From Candidatus Altimarinota bacterium (GTDB lineage Bacteria; Patescibacteriota; Minisyncoccia; Phycocordibacterales; UBA5272), in assembly GCA_021734745.1 (NCBI GenBank), contig JAIPIK010000001.1, positions 1-64,000 of the forward strand: 64,000 bases of DNA. The letters are read 5' to 3'. Under the pieces are notes generated by a model. The model was not told the origin of the DNA. It did no database searches and was given only the letters and a program-made list of their open reading frames with translations. The position numbers were made by a program, and so were the translations under genes. Shown in pieces: positions 16,181-24,179 of the stretch (positions are counted from its first letter, which is position 1; every line of letters starts with the position of its first letter).

Positions 16181-17281
16181 TTACTTATCCGCCTTCTTCA
16201 CTTCTCCGTATGCAAGTGTCATTCTTTCGTCGTTTGCATCAAATAGGGTAATAGTGAACGGGTAACTCTTTCCAAGTGAAAGTGCAGTGCGTAATGCAAG
16301 TTCATCTCCGAAATCAGATACGTGTACAAGCCCAGCGACACCTTCTTCAATAGATACGAGTGCTCCATGCTTGTTGAATTTGATTACAACACCTGTAACT
16401 TCATCTCCTTTTTTGTATTTCTTAACAGCTTCTTTCCATGGATTTGATTTTAATGCCTTAAGTGAAAGTGAAATCTTACCATCTTTGATTTCAATTATTT
16501 TTGCTTTTACTTTTTCACTTACACGTGCGTATGCTTTTGTGTCTTCAACTAGACCCCAGTCAATTTCACTTTTGTGAACAAGACCCTCTACGCCATCCTC
16601 TAGTTTGATAAAGATACCGAATTCAACTACACCAGTAACTGTTCCGTCTACTTCATCTCCGACTAGATAATTTCCTGAAGCAAGTTCTTTAGTTTCTTTT
16701 GTTCCGCCATCTTTTTCTGAGAAAATAAGTTTACCTTCCTTTGGAATTGCTGAAATAATACTTACAGAAACACGCTTTCCGATAAGCTTCTTAAGTTCGC
16801 GAAGTATCTTATCCTTATCTCCATCTTCGATACGAGGATAGTTATCTTCCTTAAGTTGTGATGCTGGTAGGAACCCAGACATACCTTGCCATTCGATAAT
16901 AAGACCACCTTTGTTCGCATCTTTTACGACTAGATCCATAACACGCTTTTCTTTGATAGCCTGTTCAGCATCATTCCACATAAGAGCCTGACGAGCTTCC
17001 TTGAGAGAAAGTTCTACATAACCATCAGAGTTTTCACGCTCAACAATCTTTGCTGAAATAGAATCACCAATATTAATACGCTTAATAACGTCACGAGCAT
17101 TCATGAACTCGATACCATAAATGATACCTGTTCCTGAAATACCAAGGTCAACATATAGTGCTGCCTTTTCAATCGCAACTACGACACCCTCAATGATGTC
17201 CTCTTCTTTAAAAAATACTGCATCCACTGCAAACGGTGCAATCACTTGCTCTGCACTCTTTTCTGTAACTGTTGTTATCAT
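16181..17281 (-). CDS. rpsA: S1-domain ribosomal protein (bS1 family)
   Basis: 366 residues with four S1 RNA-binding repeats (~35-110, ~120-205, ~220-295, ~300-365); clear S1 signatures include GTVTGVVEFGIFIKLEDGVE and GLVHVSDFG. bS1 helps load mRNA on the 30S subunit. E. coli bS1 has six repeats, so this is a short form like those of Gram-positives. The frame is open to 17320, but that part would read through a leader hairpin; the ATG at 17281 gives a normal start (MITTVTEKSAEQ). Confidence 0.9.
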   Translation of the reverse strand: MITTVTEKSAEQVIAPFAVDAVFFKEEDIIEGVVVAIEKAALYVDLGISGTGIIYGIEFMNARDVIKRINIGDSISAKIVERENSDGYVELSLKEARQALMWNDAEQAIKEKRVMDLVVKDANKGGLIIEWQGMSGFLPASQLKEDNYPRIEDGDKDKILRELKKLIGKRVSVSIISAIPKEGKLIFSEKDGGTKETKELASGNYLVGDEVDGTVTGVVEFGIFIKLEDGVEGLVHKSEIDWGLVEDTKAYARVSEKVKAKIIEIKDGKISLSLKALKSNPWKEAVKKYKKGDEVTGVVIKFNKHGALVSIEEGVAGLVHVSDFGDELALRTALSLGKSYPFTITLFDANDERMTLAYGEVKKADK

Positions 17282-17291
17282 AAAATATAAA

Positions 17292-17310
17292 TTTCCCACA
17301 CGAAGTGGGA
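17292..17310 (-). promoter_or_regulatory. hairpin in the rpsA 5' leader
   Basis: TTCCCAC-ACGAA-GTGGGAA, a 7-bp stem ending about 10 bases before the rpsA ATG. It could serve as an autoregulatory site or an insulator; no T-run follows, so it is not a terminator. Confidence 0.55.
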
Positions 17311-17339
17311 ATAACCACATCGGTCTGGGCTTCCAGCTT

Positions 17340-17390
17340 CAGTTTTGAACTTCTCATTTTACTTCAAACAAAAAGTATATTTCAAAACTG
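17340..17390 (-). promoter_or_regulatory. rpsA promoter enclosed in an inverted repeat
   Basis: CAGTTTTGAA (17340-17349) and TTCAAAACTG (17381-17390), perfect 10-bp arms. A minus-strand TATACT lies between them at the left edge of the upstream arm, so the repeat brackets the likely start of transcription. Confidence 0.5.
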
Positions 17391-17475
17391 GGGCTAGAGG
17401 ATTACGCCAGAACGGTTTTCTATTAATAGAATAGTTGTAATACTACAATAATTGTATGTAAATAGCAAACAAAAA

Positions 17476-17504
17476 CCACCAGGCGACTCGCGTCGTACTG
17501 GTGG
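17476..17504 (-). terminator. intrinsic terminator
   Basis: CCACCAG...CTGGTGG stem with an inner CGAC/GTCG pairing; on the minus strand it is followed by TTTTTG. Ends the transcript of the orphan gene at 17666. Confidence 0.85.
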
Positions 17505-17665
17505 CTTGATTAGATTGGTCTTTTTTTGACCTTACCCGTTAACGGGCTGACAAGAGTTCTAATCGTTGAGGTTGCCGAGACCTCTACCCTTGTGCCGGAT
17601 TGTATGTCCGGCCGATTCATCTGTACCAGGTCATTTCGTCTCCTTAACGTGGCCGGGGTTGTGGG
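17505..17665 (-). other. GC-rich structured 3' region of the orphan transcript
   Basis: No gene seen. It contains a 12-bp palindrome (CCCGTTAACGGG), a two-part hairpin (ACAAG..ACTCTTGT enclosing GAGGT/ACCTC) and another hairpin (GCCGGA/TCCGGC). It lies between the stop of the gene at 17666 and its terminator and is much richer in G+C than its surroundings. Confidence 0.45.
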
Positions 17666-18091
17666 TTACAGGAAATCGTAGTGGTGAGTGGGGCGCTTGT
17701 GTGCCGCTCGCAGTTCGCCAGATTTTCCGAGGCGACCCATGTGGTCTTTGTAGCGAGGCTTGCGACCTTGATTCCGGTCGCTGTTGCTTTTGTGGACTTC
17801 AGTGCTGTCGTCATAACCCGAGCGAGTATGCCCGTGATCATTTTTGAAGACTTCAGTGATGTCATCAAATCCGGAGCGAGTTTGTCCGTGCATTTTCTTG
17901 CATGAGCACGCACGGCCGATGCAAATCTGGTCTGGTTGCGAATGAGTCGCGACCTTCTTGTTATTCTGAACGACTTGTTTTTTCGATACTTTGTTCACCC
18001 TTTCTTCTTCGAGGTGAGTGGTTGCATCCGAGGGGATGAACCCAATCGCATTGTTGGGAATGGTTATGGTGTAACGTTCGATACGGGGCAT
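17666..18091 (-). CDS. orphan basic protein with an internal repeat
   Basis: 141 residues, not recognised. It is hydrophilic and basic. An 18-residue unit occurs twice in tandem at ~69-104: HGQTRSGFDDITEVFKND then HGHTRSGYDDSTEVHKSN. Three cysteines sit just before it (CIGRACSC). A Shine-Dalgarno (GAGGAG) precedes the ATG and a TTGACA/TACAAT promoter lies ~55 bases upstream. Base composition is clearly richer in G+C than that of its neighbours, suggesting transfer or unusual constraint. Confidence 0.7.
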   Translation of the reverse strand: MPRIERYTITIPNNAIGFIPSDATTHLEEERVNKVSKKQVVQNNKKVATHSQPDQICIGRACSCKKMHGQTRSGFDDITEVFKNDHGHTRSGYDDSTEVHKSNSDRNQGRKPRYKDHMGRLGKSGELRAAHKRPTHHYDFL

Positions 18092-18141
18092 GCTTTTCTC
18101 CTCTTTTACCCACGTTGATGATAATGTGCAAACCTTCCACT

Positions 18142-18169
18142 ATTGTACACTATTTAATACTTTTGTCAA
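18142..18169 (-). promoter_or_regulatory. strong sigma70-type promoter (minus strand)
   Basis: Minus strand: TTGACA (18169-18164), 16 bp, TACAAT (18147-18142). Upstream of the orphan gene at 17666-18091. Confidence 0.75.
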
Positions 18170-18205
18170 GTGATTTACAAAAAATGTTAAAGATAAAGGA
18201 TATTA

Positions 18206-18234
18206 TTGACTTTTTTAGTATCAAAGAGTAGTGT
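18206..18234 (+). promoter_or_regulatory. promoter TTGACT-N17-TAGTGT
   Basis: TTGACT (18206-18211), 17 bp, TAGTGT (18229-18234). The same layout with TAGTGT recurs at 28039-28067 before another Shine-Dalgarno orphan gene. Confidence 0.5.
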
Positions 18235-18303
18235 TATTTTGGGTTTAGGTGAAAATATTTTTACCTGAAAATCGTTGTGTTTTAATTAAATGGAGATACA
18301 ACC

Positions 18304-18738
18304 ATGTCATTATCTGACTGTCCAATAACATCGGACTCTGAGAAGGGTTCAGCAAAAAAAGAACCAAAGTACGAGGAAGTTGGTTTCACTTTAAAAAACG
18401 GAATGAAAATTTCACTTCATCGTCCTGGGCTTCATGGAGAATCTGTGGAAGGTGAACATATCGACCTAGTTATCGAACATCCAAATGGTTCTCGAGCAAT
18501 AGTGGTAGTAACTTGTTCTGGTAGAACAAATGGTGACAAGTATGTTGATTTTACTCCGTATGTAGGGCAACCTCTGAAAATGAATGGCGTAACATACGCG
18601 TCTTGGGGGCCTTCCTTTCAACCATTTAATTTGGACTATGTCGGAATTTCGGCAGATAACAAAATTGATTGTGTTGTAAAAGGTGTTTTTTCAAACATGC
18701 GATTAAATCTTGTTCAGAGAGATAAAAAATATAGATAG
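18304..18738 (+). CDS. orphan protein with Shine-Dalgarno start
   Basis: 144 residues, not recognised. Predicted beta-rich after a ~25-residue polar N-terminus; no membrane helix. A GGAG Shine-Dalgarno precedes the ATG with a TTGACT/TAGTGT promoter ~70 bases upstream. It is divergent from the orphan at 17666 and they share a 212-bp intergenic region. It ends in a hairpin terminator. Confidence 0.75.
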   Translation: MSLSDCPITSDSEKGSAKKEPKYEEVGFTLKNGMKISLHRPGLHGESVEGEHIDLVIEHPNGSRAIVVVTCSGRTNGDKYVDFTPYVGQPLKMNGVTYASWGPSFQPFNLDYVGISADNKIDCVVKGVFSNMRLNLVQRDKKYR

Positions 18739-18782
18739 GTGTGAGCACACGTATTAATAAACATATAAGTGTTCCTTAAAAG

Positions 18783-18801
18783 ACGACCCGAAGGGTCGCC
18801 T
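18783..18801 (+). terminator. intrinsic terminator
   Basis: CGACCC-GAA-GGGTCG stem followed by CCTTTTT. Confidence 0.85.
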
Positions 18802-18865
18802 TTTTATATTTTAAAACTAGGCTATTTTTTAAAAAAATGATTAGTTATGTTAATATACATTCATT

Positions 18866-19501
18866 ATGATTATCACTCACTATGGACGTCAACATTTTAA
18901 ATTAACAGTAGGGGATTTAACTATTGCAGTTAATCCTGTTTCAAAGGACGGGAAAGGAAAGGTGGCAAAATATGGCGCTGATATTACACTTATTACCACT
19001 AATCACCCTGATTACAACGGTTCTGAGCAGACTGCACATGGAGATAAGTCACCTTTTGTTGTTAGAGGTCCTGGAGAGTACGAAGTAAAGGATATTTTTA
19101 TAAAAGGATTCGGTACAACAACAAAGCTTCATGAAGGAAAAAAAGAAAAGGAATATCAGAATACAAGTTATGTTTTAACTTTAGATAATATTCGTATTAC
19201 ATTTTTAGGAGCACTTTCAACTGCGCTTTCACCTGAACATAAAGAAATAATTGATGAAACAGATGTGTTATTCCTTCCTGTTGGACATGATTCATTCTTA
19301 CTTAATCCATATGATGCGCATAAGATGGCGGTTTCTCTTGAACCGAAACTTGTAATTCCGATGGATTATGATGAACAGTCACTTCCAATATTTTTGAAGG
19401 AAGCAGGAGCAGAGAAAGTTGAGCCAGTTGAGAAGTTAACAATTAAGAAGAAAGATATAGATGGCAAGCTTGGTGAAGTTGTCCTTTTCCACGAACTCTA
19501 A
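18866..19501 (+). CDS. MBL-fold (UlaG-like) protein with degenerate metal site
   Basis: 211 residues resembling the COG2220 metallo-beta-lactamase-fold hydrolases: an N-terminal beta hairpin (MIITHYGRQHFKLTVGDLTI), TTNHPDYNG at the first metal-motif position, a central FLPVGHD and a late VIPMDYDE. The canonical HxHxDH is reduced to NHPDYN, so the active site may be altered or inactive. The -10-like TATACA ends 6 bases before the ATG. Confidence 0.75.
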   Translation: MIITHYGRQHFKLTVGDLTIAVNPVSKDGKGKVAKYGADITLITTNHPDYNGSEQTAHGDKSPFVVRGPGEYEVKDIFIKGFGTTTKLHEGKKEKEYQNTSYVLTLDNIRITFLGALSTALSPEHKEIIDETDVLFLPVGHDSFLLNPYDAHKMAVSLEPKLVIPMDYDEQSLPIFLKEAGAEKVEPVEKLTIKKKDIDGKLGEVVLFHEL

Positions 19502-19554
19502 AAAGCTAATAGCAAAAATACAGTCTAAGTAGTATTTATTGAGTATACTTTTAT

Positions 19555-19631
19555 CATCAGCCATCAGCCATCAGCCATCAGCCATCAGCCATCAGCCATC
19601 AGCCATCAGCTATCGACTATAAGCTATTAGC
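19555..19631 (+). repeat. heptamer array: eight perfect CATCAGC units plus three degenerate
   Basis: CATCAGC repeated eight times in tandem (19555-19610), then TATCGAC, TATAAGC, TATTAGC (19611-19631), running to 2 bases before the TATAAT box of the next gene. The perfect part looks recently expanded. Confidence 0.95.
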
Positions 19632-19646
19632 TGTATAATATGTCTC

Positions 19647-19994
19647 ATGAAAAGAATTCTAAAGAAATACATTAATCCTACAGCTTGGCTCACATATTTG
19701 CGTAAACAGCCAAAGCATATGCAGCATGTGTATTCTGCTTTTATTGCTGGAGGAATTACGATGCTAATTGCAGTATTTATACTATATGTGGATTATGGGT
19801 TTTGGCATGAAAGATATATTCGAGAAGATACGGTTGTGCCAAGTGAGATAAGTAATGTCGAAGCTACGCCAGAATCACCAACCGAAATGTTGTCTAGATT
19901 AATTGATGAGGCACGTATCCAGCTACAAAATATCAACACTTCAAGTCAGGAGTTAATGAAAGGAAAAGAGACATATATAAATGATAGTAATTAG
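19647..19994 (+). CDS. single-pass membrane protein of unknown function
   Basis: 115 residues. A basic, amphipathic N-terminal segment (~1-27), one membrane helix (~31-49, FIAGGITMLIAVFILYVDYG) and a polar tail of ~65 residues, predicted N-in. TATAAT (19634-19639) ends 7 bases before the ATG. No family recognised. Confidence 0.7.
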   Translation: MKRILKKYINPTAWLTYLRKQPKHMQHVYSAFIAGGITMLIAVFILYVDYGFWHERYIREDTVVPSEISNVEATPESPTEMLSRLIDEARIQLQNINTSSQELMKGKETYINDSN

Positions 19995-20136
19995 TTAATT
20001 TTATTTTGTTAATATTTGATATTACATATATTATTTTGATTAAAAGTTGAGTATTTGCACTTGAATTACTATTATTATTGAGTGGCAAAAAGATGTAATT
20101 AATGCTATACTGTGGCGATTATAACCGCTTTATTTT

Positions 20137-22623
20137 ATGGCAAAAAAGACAACAACACCACAAGAAGAACCAATCGTACCTAAAGCAGTTCACGTAGGCC
20201 TACATCCAGTAAACATTGCACAAGAAATGCGCGAAGCATATCTTGATTATGCGATGTCAGTTATCACATCTCGCGCTCTACCTGATGCACGTGATGGTCT
20301 TAAACCAGTGCATCGTCGTATTCTTTTTGCGATGAATAATATGGGGCTTACTCCAGGAGCAAAGTTCCGTAAGTCCGCGACAATTGTTGGAGATGTGCTT
20401 GGTAATTATCACCCACATGGTGATGCTTCTGTATATGATGCAATGGTAAAATCAGCACAGGATTTTTCATACAGGTATCCACTCGTTATGGGGCAAGGAA
20501 ACTTTGGCTCAATTGACGGTGATGGTGCAGCTGCATACCGTTACACTGAAGCCAAGATGTCAAAGGTATCTATGGAAATGCTGCGTGATATTGAAAAAGA
20601 TACTGTTCAAATGGAACCAAATTACGATGGTAGTAAAAAAGAACCTCGTGTACTTCCAACTGCTGTCCCTAATCTCTTGTTAAATGGAACTCTTGGTATT
20701 GCTGTTGGTATGGCGACTAATATTCCGCCGCACAATTTAACAGAAGTTATTGATGCAACAACTCATTTGATTGATAATCCAACTGCAACCACTGAAGATT
20801 TGTGTGAATTCGTGAAAGGACCTGATTTTCCATTGGGAGGAATTGCTTTTGGTCAAGCAGATATAAGAGCTGCCTATGCAACTGGTCGTGGGGGTGTAAC
20901 AGTAAGAGGTGAAGCGGAGATTTTCGAGACAAAGAATGGACTGTTCCAAATTATAATTACATCAATTCCTTTTCGTGTGCTTAAAAGTAATTTGATTGAA
21001 AATATTGCAGATCTTGTACGTGAAAAGAAGATAGAAGGAATAAAAGGACTTCGTGATGAATCAACAAAAGATATTCGTGTTGTTATCGATTTGAAATCAG
21101 GAACTCAACCACAAAAAGTTCTTAACTATTTATACAAACACACTGAACTTGAAAGCATGTTCCACTACAACGTGGTTGCACTTGTTGATGGAGTACCACA
21201 GACACTTGCTCTTAAGGGTGCACTTGAATCATTCATTGGTCACAGAAAGGAAGTTGTACGTCGCCGTACCGAGTTCGACCTTAAGCGCGCACTTGAGAAG
21301 GAACATATTTTACTTGGACTTAAGAAGGCTCTTGATCATATAGACGAAATTATTAAGACTATTCGCGCATCGAAAGATACACCGGACGCACATGCAGCTC
21401 TTGTTAAGAAATATAAGTTTTCTGATATTCAAGCAACAGCAATTCTTGAAATGAAGTTGCAACGTCTAGCAGGCCTTGAAAGAAAGAAAATCGAAGATGA
21501 TTTGAAAGCAGTACAAAAACTTATTGCAGAGCTTCAAGCAATACTAGCTTCTGTTAAGAAGATGATGACTATTATTAAGGATGAGCTTACTGATATAAAA
21601 GCAAAGTATGGAGATGAGCGTCGTACTAAGATAGTGAAGCACAAAGCAAAGGAATTTAATCCGGAGGATTTGATTGCAGACCGTGATGAGGTGCTCGTCT
21701 ATACATCAGGTGGTTATGTTAAACGTACCGACCCAGATGAATTCCGTACACAAAAGCGTGGAGGTGTTGGTGTTGTTGATTTGAGTACAAAAGAAGAGGA
21801 CTTTGTTATTATGTCGCTCACCACTTCAACGCATAGCGACTTACTATTCTTCACTGATAAAGGAAAAGCTTATCAGATCAAAATGTATGACCTTCCAGAA
21901 GGAAAGCGTGCAACACGTGGAAAGAGTATTATGAATTTCCTTCAATTATCCGACGGTGAAAAAGTCACAAGTATTCTTCCAATGCCAAAAGAAATGAAGA
22001 ACGCAAAAGGTGAAGAGAAGGTTTCACTTATGATGATTACAAAGGAGGGGACAGTTAAGAAATCTTCAGCAGATAGTTTCAAAGATGTTAGACGTAATGG
22101 TTTAATTGCAATTAAATTAGATGGTGATGATGAGTTATTAGCAACATTATTCGTACAAGGAGAAGACAGTGTGATATTAACTACTCAGAATGGTCAGTCA
22201 ATTCGTTTCAGTCATACTGATGTTCGTGAGATGGGAAGAACAGCAGCTGGTGTTATCGGTATGAAATTAGACAAAGGAGACGTAATAGTAGCATCAGATA
22301 AAGTTCCAGGTGGTGTGAAAGGTCAGGAGCTTCTAATCATGTCGGCAAATGGTTATGGAAAGAAGACTAAGCTTTCTGAGTACAAGATACAAAAGCGTGG
22401 CGGTAGTGGTATTAAGACCGTTAAAGTAACCGAAAAAACAGGTAAACTTATTGTTGCAAGAGTTGTAACATCTGAGAATGAAGAATTACTCGCTGTATCA
22501 AAGGACTCACAAGTGATTCGTACAGAGCTCACTTCTATTCCTACTCTTGGTCGCGACACACAAGGTGTGCGTATTATGAAGTTACGTGAAGGGGACTGCG
22601 TTGCAAGCTTTAATTTACTATAA
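20137..22623 (+). CDS. gyrA: DNA gyrase subunit A
   Basis: 828 residues; catalytic subunit that breaks and rejoins [23 protein letters not shown] near the start, the active-site Tyr in AAAYRYTE (~residue 134), and C-terminal beta-pinwheel repeats. GyrA-box-like QKRGGVG and QKRGGSG occur in the C-terminal domain, favouring gyrase over ParC. In the quinolone region HGDASVYD the E. coli Ser83 position is Ala. A TATACT box lies ~26 bases before the ATG. The small gene at 22629 follows by 5 bases. Confidence 0.95.
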   Translation: MAKKTTTPQEEPIVPKAVHVGLHPVNIAQEMREAYLDYAMSVITSRALPDARDGLKPVHRRILFAMNNMGLTPGAKFRKSATIVGDVLGNYHPHGDASVYDAMVKSAQDFSYRYPLVMGQGNFGSIDGDGAAAYRYTEAKMSKVSMEMLRDIEKDTVQMEPNYDGSKKEPRVLPTAVPNLLLNGTLGIAVGMATNIPPHNLTEVIDATTHLIDNPTATTEDLCEFVKGPDFPLGGIAFGQADIRAAYATGRGGVTVRGEAEIFETKNGLFQIIITSIPFRVLKSNLIENIADLVREKKIEGIKGLRDESTKDIRVVIDLKSGTQPQKVLNYLYKHTELESMFHYNVVALVDGVPQTLALKGALESFIGHRKEVVRRRTEFDLKRALEKEHILLGLKKALDHIDEIIKTIRASKDTPDAHAALVKKYKFSDIQATAILEMKLQRLAGLERKKIEDDLKAVQKLIAELQAILASVKKMMTIIKDELTDIKAKYGDERRTKIVKHKAKEFNPEDLIADRDEVLVYTSGGYVKRTDPDEFRTQKRGGVGVVDLSTKEEDFVIMSLTTSTHSDLLFFTDKGKAYQIKMYDLPEGKRATRGKSIMNFLQLSDGEKVTSILPMPKEMKNAKGEEKVSLMMITKEGTVKKSSADSFKDVRRNGLIAIKLDGDDELLATLFVQGEDSVILTTQNGQSIRFSHTDVREMGRTAAGVIGMKLDKGDVIVASDKVPGGVKGQELLIMSANGYGKKTKLSEYKIQKRGGSGIKTVKVTEKTGKLIVARVVTSENEELLAVSKDSQVIRTELTSIPTLGRDTQGVRIMKLREGDCVASFNLL

Positions 22624-22628
22624 AACAT

Positions 22629-22949
22629 ATGGAACAATTTGGAAATAATAGTGTCGAATCATTGGAAATGCTTACAATACCTGGCGTTGATGGTCAGATA
22701 TCAAGACAAGAGGCAGAAATAGAGGCGCAAGAAGGAAAAGTTGGCAATATTTTTGTTGGGAATGATTTTACTTTAAAAAAAGTAGAAGAGATGCGGGTTA
22801 CAGCGAGAAAATTTAAATCAGATATTTTTGCTTCAGATATCGAGCTGGATAGTTATTTGAAGGAGGTTGTAGATCCAATTGAAAGGAAGGTTTTGATTAG
22901 AGATTTTCTTAAAAAAGAAAAGGAAGGGAAAGAAAATGGAGGTAAGTAA
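22629..22949 (+). CDS. small conserved-pair protein A
   Basis: 106 residues, acidic and helical, not recognised. It is a paralogue of the next gene: both share IPGV, an EAE motif, a GK..GNI segment, an EEMR/EELR helix, a SxxY element and a (E/R)RK/RLLIR segment near the end. It begins 5 bases after gyrA and is probably cotranscribed with it. Confidence 0.7.
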   Translation: MEQFGNNSVESLEMLTIPGVDGQISRQEAEIEAQEGKVGNIFVGNDFTLKKVEEMRVTARKFKSDIFASDIELDSYLKEVVDPIERKVLIRDFLKKEKEGKENGGK

Positions 22950-22985
22950 TTTGTTTTATTAAATAATAATATATACTGTAAACAT

Positions 22986-23414
22986 ATGAATATGGAACAA
23001 CCAAATTATGATCCAAAAAGTTTAGATTTTACTGGCAATAATCAAGGAAAAGGTGAGGAGGTGGCTCCTGAAGAATTTTCAGAAGTACTTGCAAAAGAAA
23101 TAGAAACAAAAGTTGAAGATCCACAGATACTTCTTGAAAAAATTGTTGTTCCTGGTGTTGGTGTTATGACTTTACAAGAAGCTGAAAGTTTAATAAGTCC
23201 AGGTAAAATACCAGGAAGTAATATTGAATTTAGTGATGATTATTCTGCAGATAGATTGGAAGAATTGCGTGCTGAAATGGAAAGATACAGAGGACTATTT
23301 TCAGAAACTGATATTAGAACATATTCTGGGTTCATACAAGAAATTGACAGAAGATTATTGATTAGAAAAGCCTTGGATGAATTAAAGAGAAAATCAGAAG
23401 AGACTATACATTAA
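22986..23414 (+). CDS. small conserved-pair protein B (paralogue of 22629)
   Basis: 142 residues, not recognised. The C-terminal ~95 residues align with the preceding gene (VVPGV, LQEAESL, GKIPGSNIE, RLEELR, RRLLIRKAL); ~45 extra acidic residues precede them. It has its own TATACT box (22972-22977) ending 8 bases before the ATG. A local duplication is the simplest explanation. Ends in a strong terminator. Confidence 0.7.
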   Translation: MNMEQPNYDPKSLDFTGNNQGKGEEVAPEEFSEVLAKEIETKVEDPQILLEKIVVPGVGVMTLQEAESLISPGKIPGSNIEFSDDYSADRLEELRAEMERYRGLFSETDIRTYSGFIQEIDRRLLIRKALDELKRKSEETIH

Positions 23415-23441
23415 TTAAGTTTTTTATTGAATAAATGTTTG

Positions 23442-23470
23442 AATAAGCGACGTCGTAGACGTCGCTTATT
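23442..23470 (+). terminator. intrinsic terminator
   Basis: AATAAGCGACGTC (23442-23454), loop GTA, GACGTCGCTTATT (23458-23470). Confidence 0.88.
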
Positions 23471-23473
23471 CTG

Positions 23474-23500
23474 TATCCACTAGTTGCTAATGGATAGTGG
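23474..23500 (+). repeat. heptamer units before the methyltransferase gene
   Basis: TATCCAC, TAGTTGC, TAATGGA, TAGTGG in 7-bp register directly after the terminator and 2 bases before the next TATACT box. Confidence 0.55.
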
Positions 23501-23516
23501 TATATACTGTATACAT

Positions 23517-24038
23517 ATGTCTTTTCTTACACCAGAGCACTTAGTGCGTGAATTATATTTGAAGCCAGGCGACAGAGTTGCTGATATTGGTTGTGGGACT
23601 GGTGTTTACACAATAGCGCTTGCGCAAGAGGTTGGTGAAATGGGTCAAGTTTATGCGGTAGATGTACACAGAGAAGCACTTCATACATTAGCTGGGACTC
23701 TAGAAAAGAGAAGTATACAAAATGTTGAAATGCTATGGGCAGATGTAGAGCAGCACATACCTATTGATGGGTATAGTTTGGATGCTGTTGTAATATCAAA
23801 TGTACTTTTTCAACTTGGAAATATTAATCAAGTATTGTTACATGTTTCTAAAATTTTAAAACCAGATGGGCAGCTGTTAATTGTGGAGTGGAGTGATAGT
23901 CATGGTGGAGTAGGTCCGCACAAAGACCATGTTATTACTGAAGAGTACGCAGAAGATGTTGCAGTTAAAAATAACTTTAGAATATTAAAGAGATTGCCAG
24001 CGGGAAGTTATCATTATGCTTTTATAGCAATAAGTTAG
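23517..24038 (+). CDS. SAM-dependent methyltransferase (UbiE-like, class I)
   Basis: 173 residues with SAM-binding motif I VADIGCGTGVYTIAL, motif II acidic AVDVHREAL, and post-motif ILKPDGQLLIVEW. It is a class I methyltransferase of the type 11 group; the substrate is not evident. TATACT (23503-23508) ends 8 bases before the ATG chosen here; the frame is open 33 bases further upstream, across the promoter. Confidence 0.85.
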   Translation: MSFLTPEHLVRELYLKPGDRVADIGCGTGVYTIALAQEVGEMGQVYAVDVHREALHTLAGTLEKRSIQNVEMLWADVEQHIPIDGYSLDAVVISNVLFQLGNINQVLLHVSKILKPDGQLLIVEWSDSHGGVGPHKDHVITEEYAEDVAVKNNFRILKRLPAGSYHYAFIAIS

Positions 24039-24079
24039 GAGGAAGTCTGTAAAGTCAAAATTTGCTAGTTCGAAAGTTA

Positions 24080-24112
24080 ATACAAAGCAATCACAAAGTG
24101 ATTGCTTTGTAT
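24080..24112 (+). terminator. intrinsic terminator flanked by GACTTT-type repeats
   Basis: Perfect 15-bp arms 24080-24094 and 24098-24112 (loop AAA) followed by TTTTG. Degenerate AAAGTC motifs lie on the left (~24043-24078) and the inverse GACTTT motifs on the right (~24122-24152). Confidence 0.88.
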
Positions 24113-24179
24113 TTTGTCCCCACTTTCGACTTTATAGACTTTAAAGACTTTTGATTAGATGTTGTATACTATATTCTAT

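Noticed and set aside
17644-17913. 89-aa reading frame on the minus strand
   Set aside because: It is an out-of-frame shadow of the promoter- and Shine-Dalgarno-supported gene at 17666-18091.
19555-19631. CRISPR array
   Set aside because: The repeats are 7 bp and directly adjacent with no spacers, and no cas genes are present.
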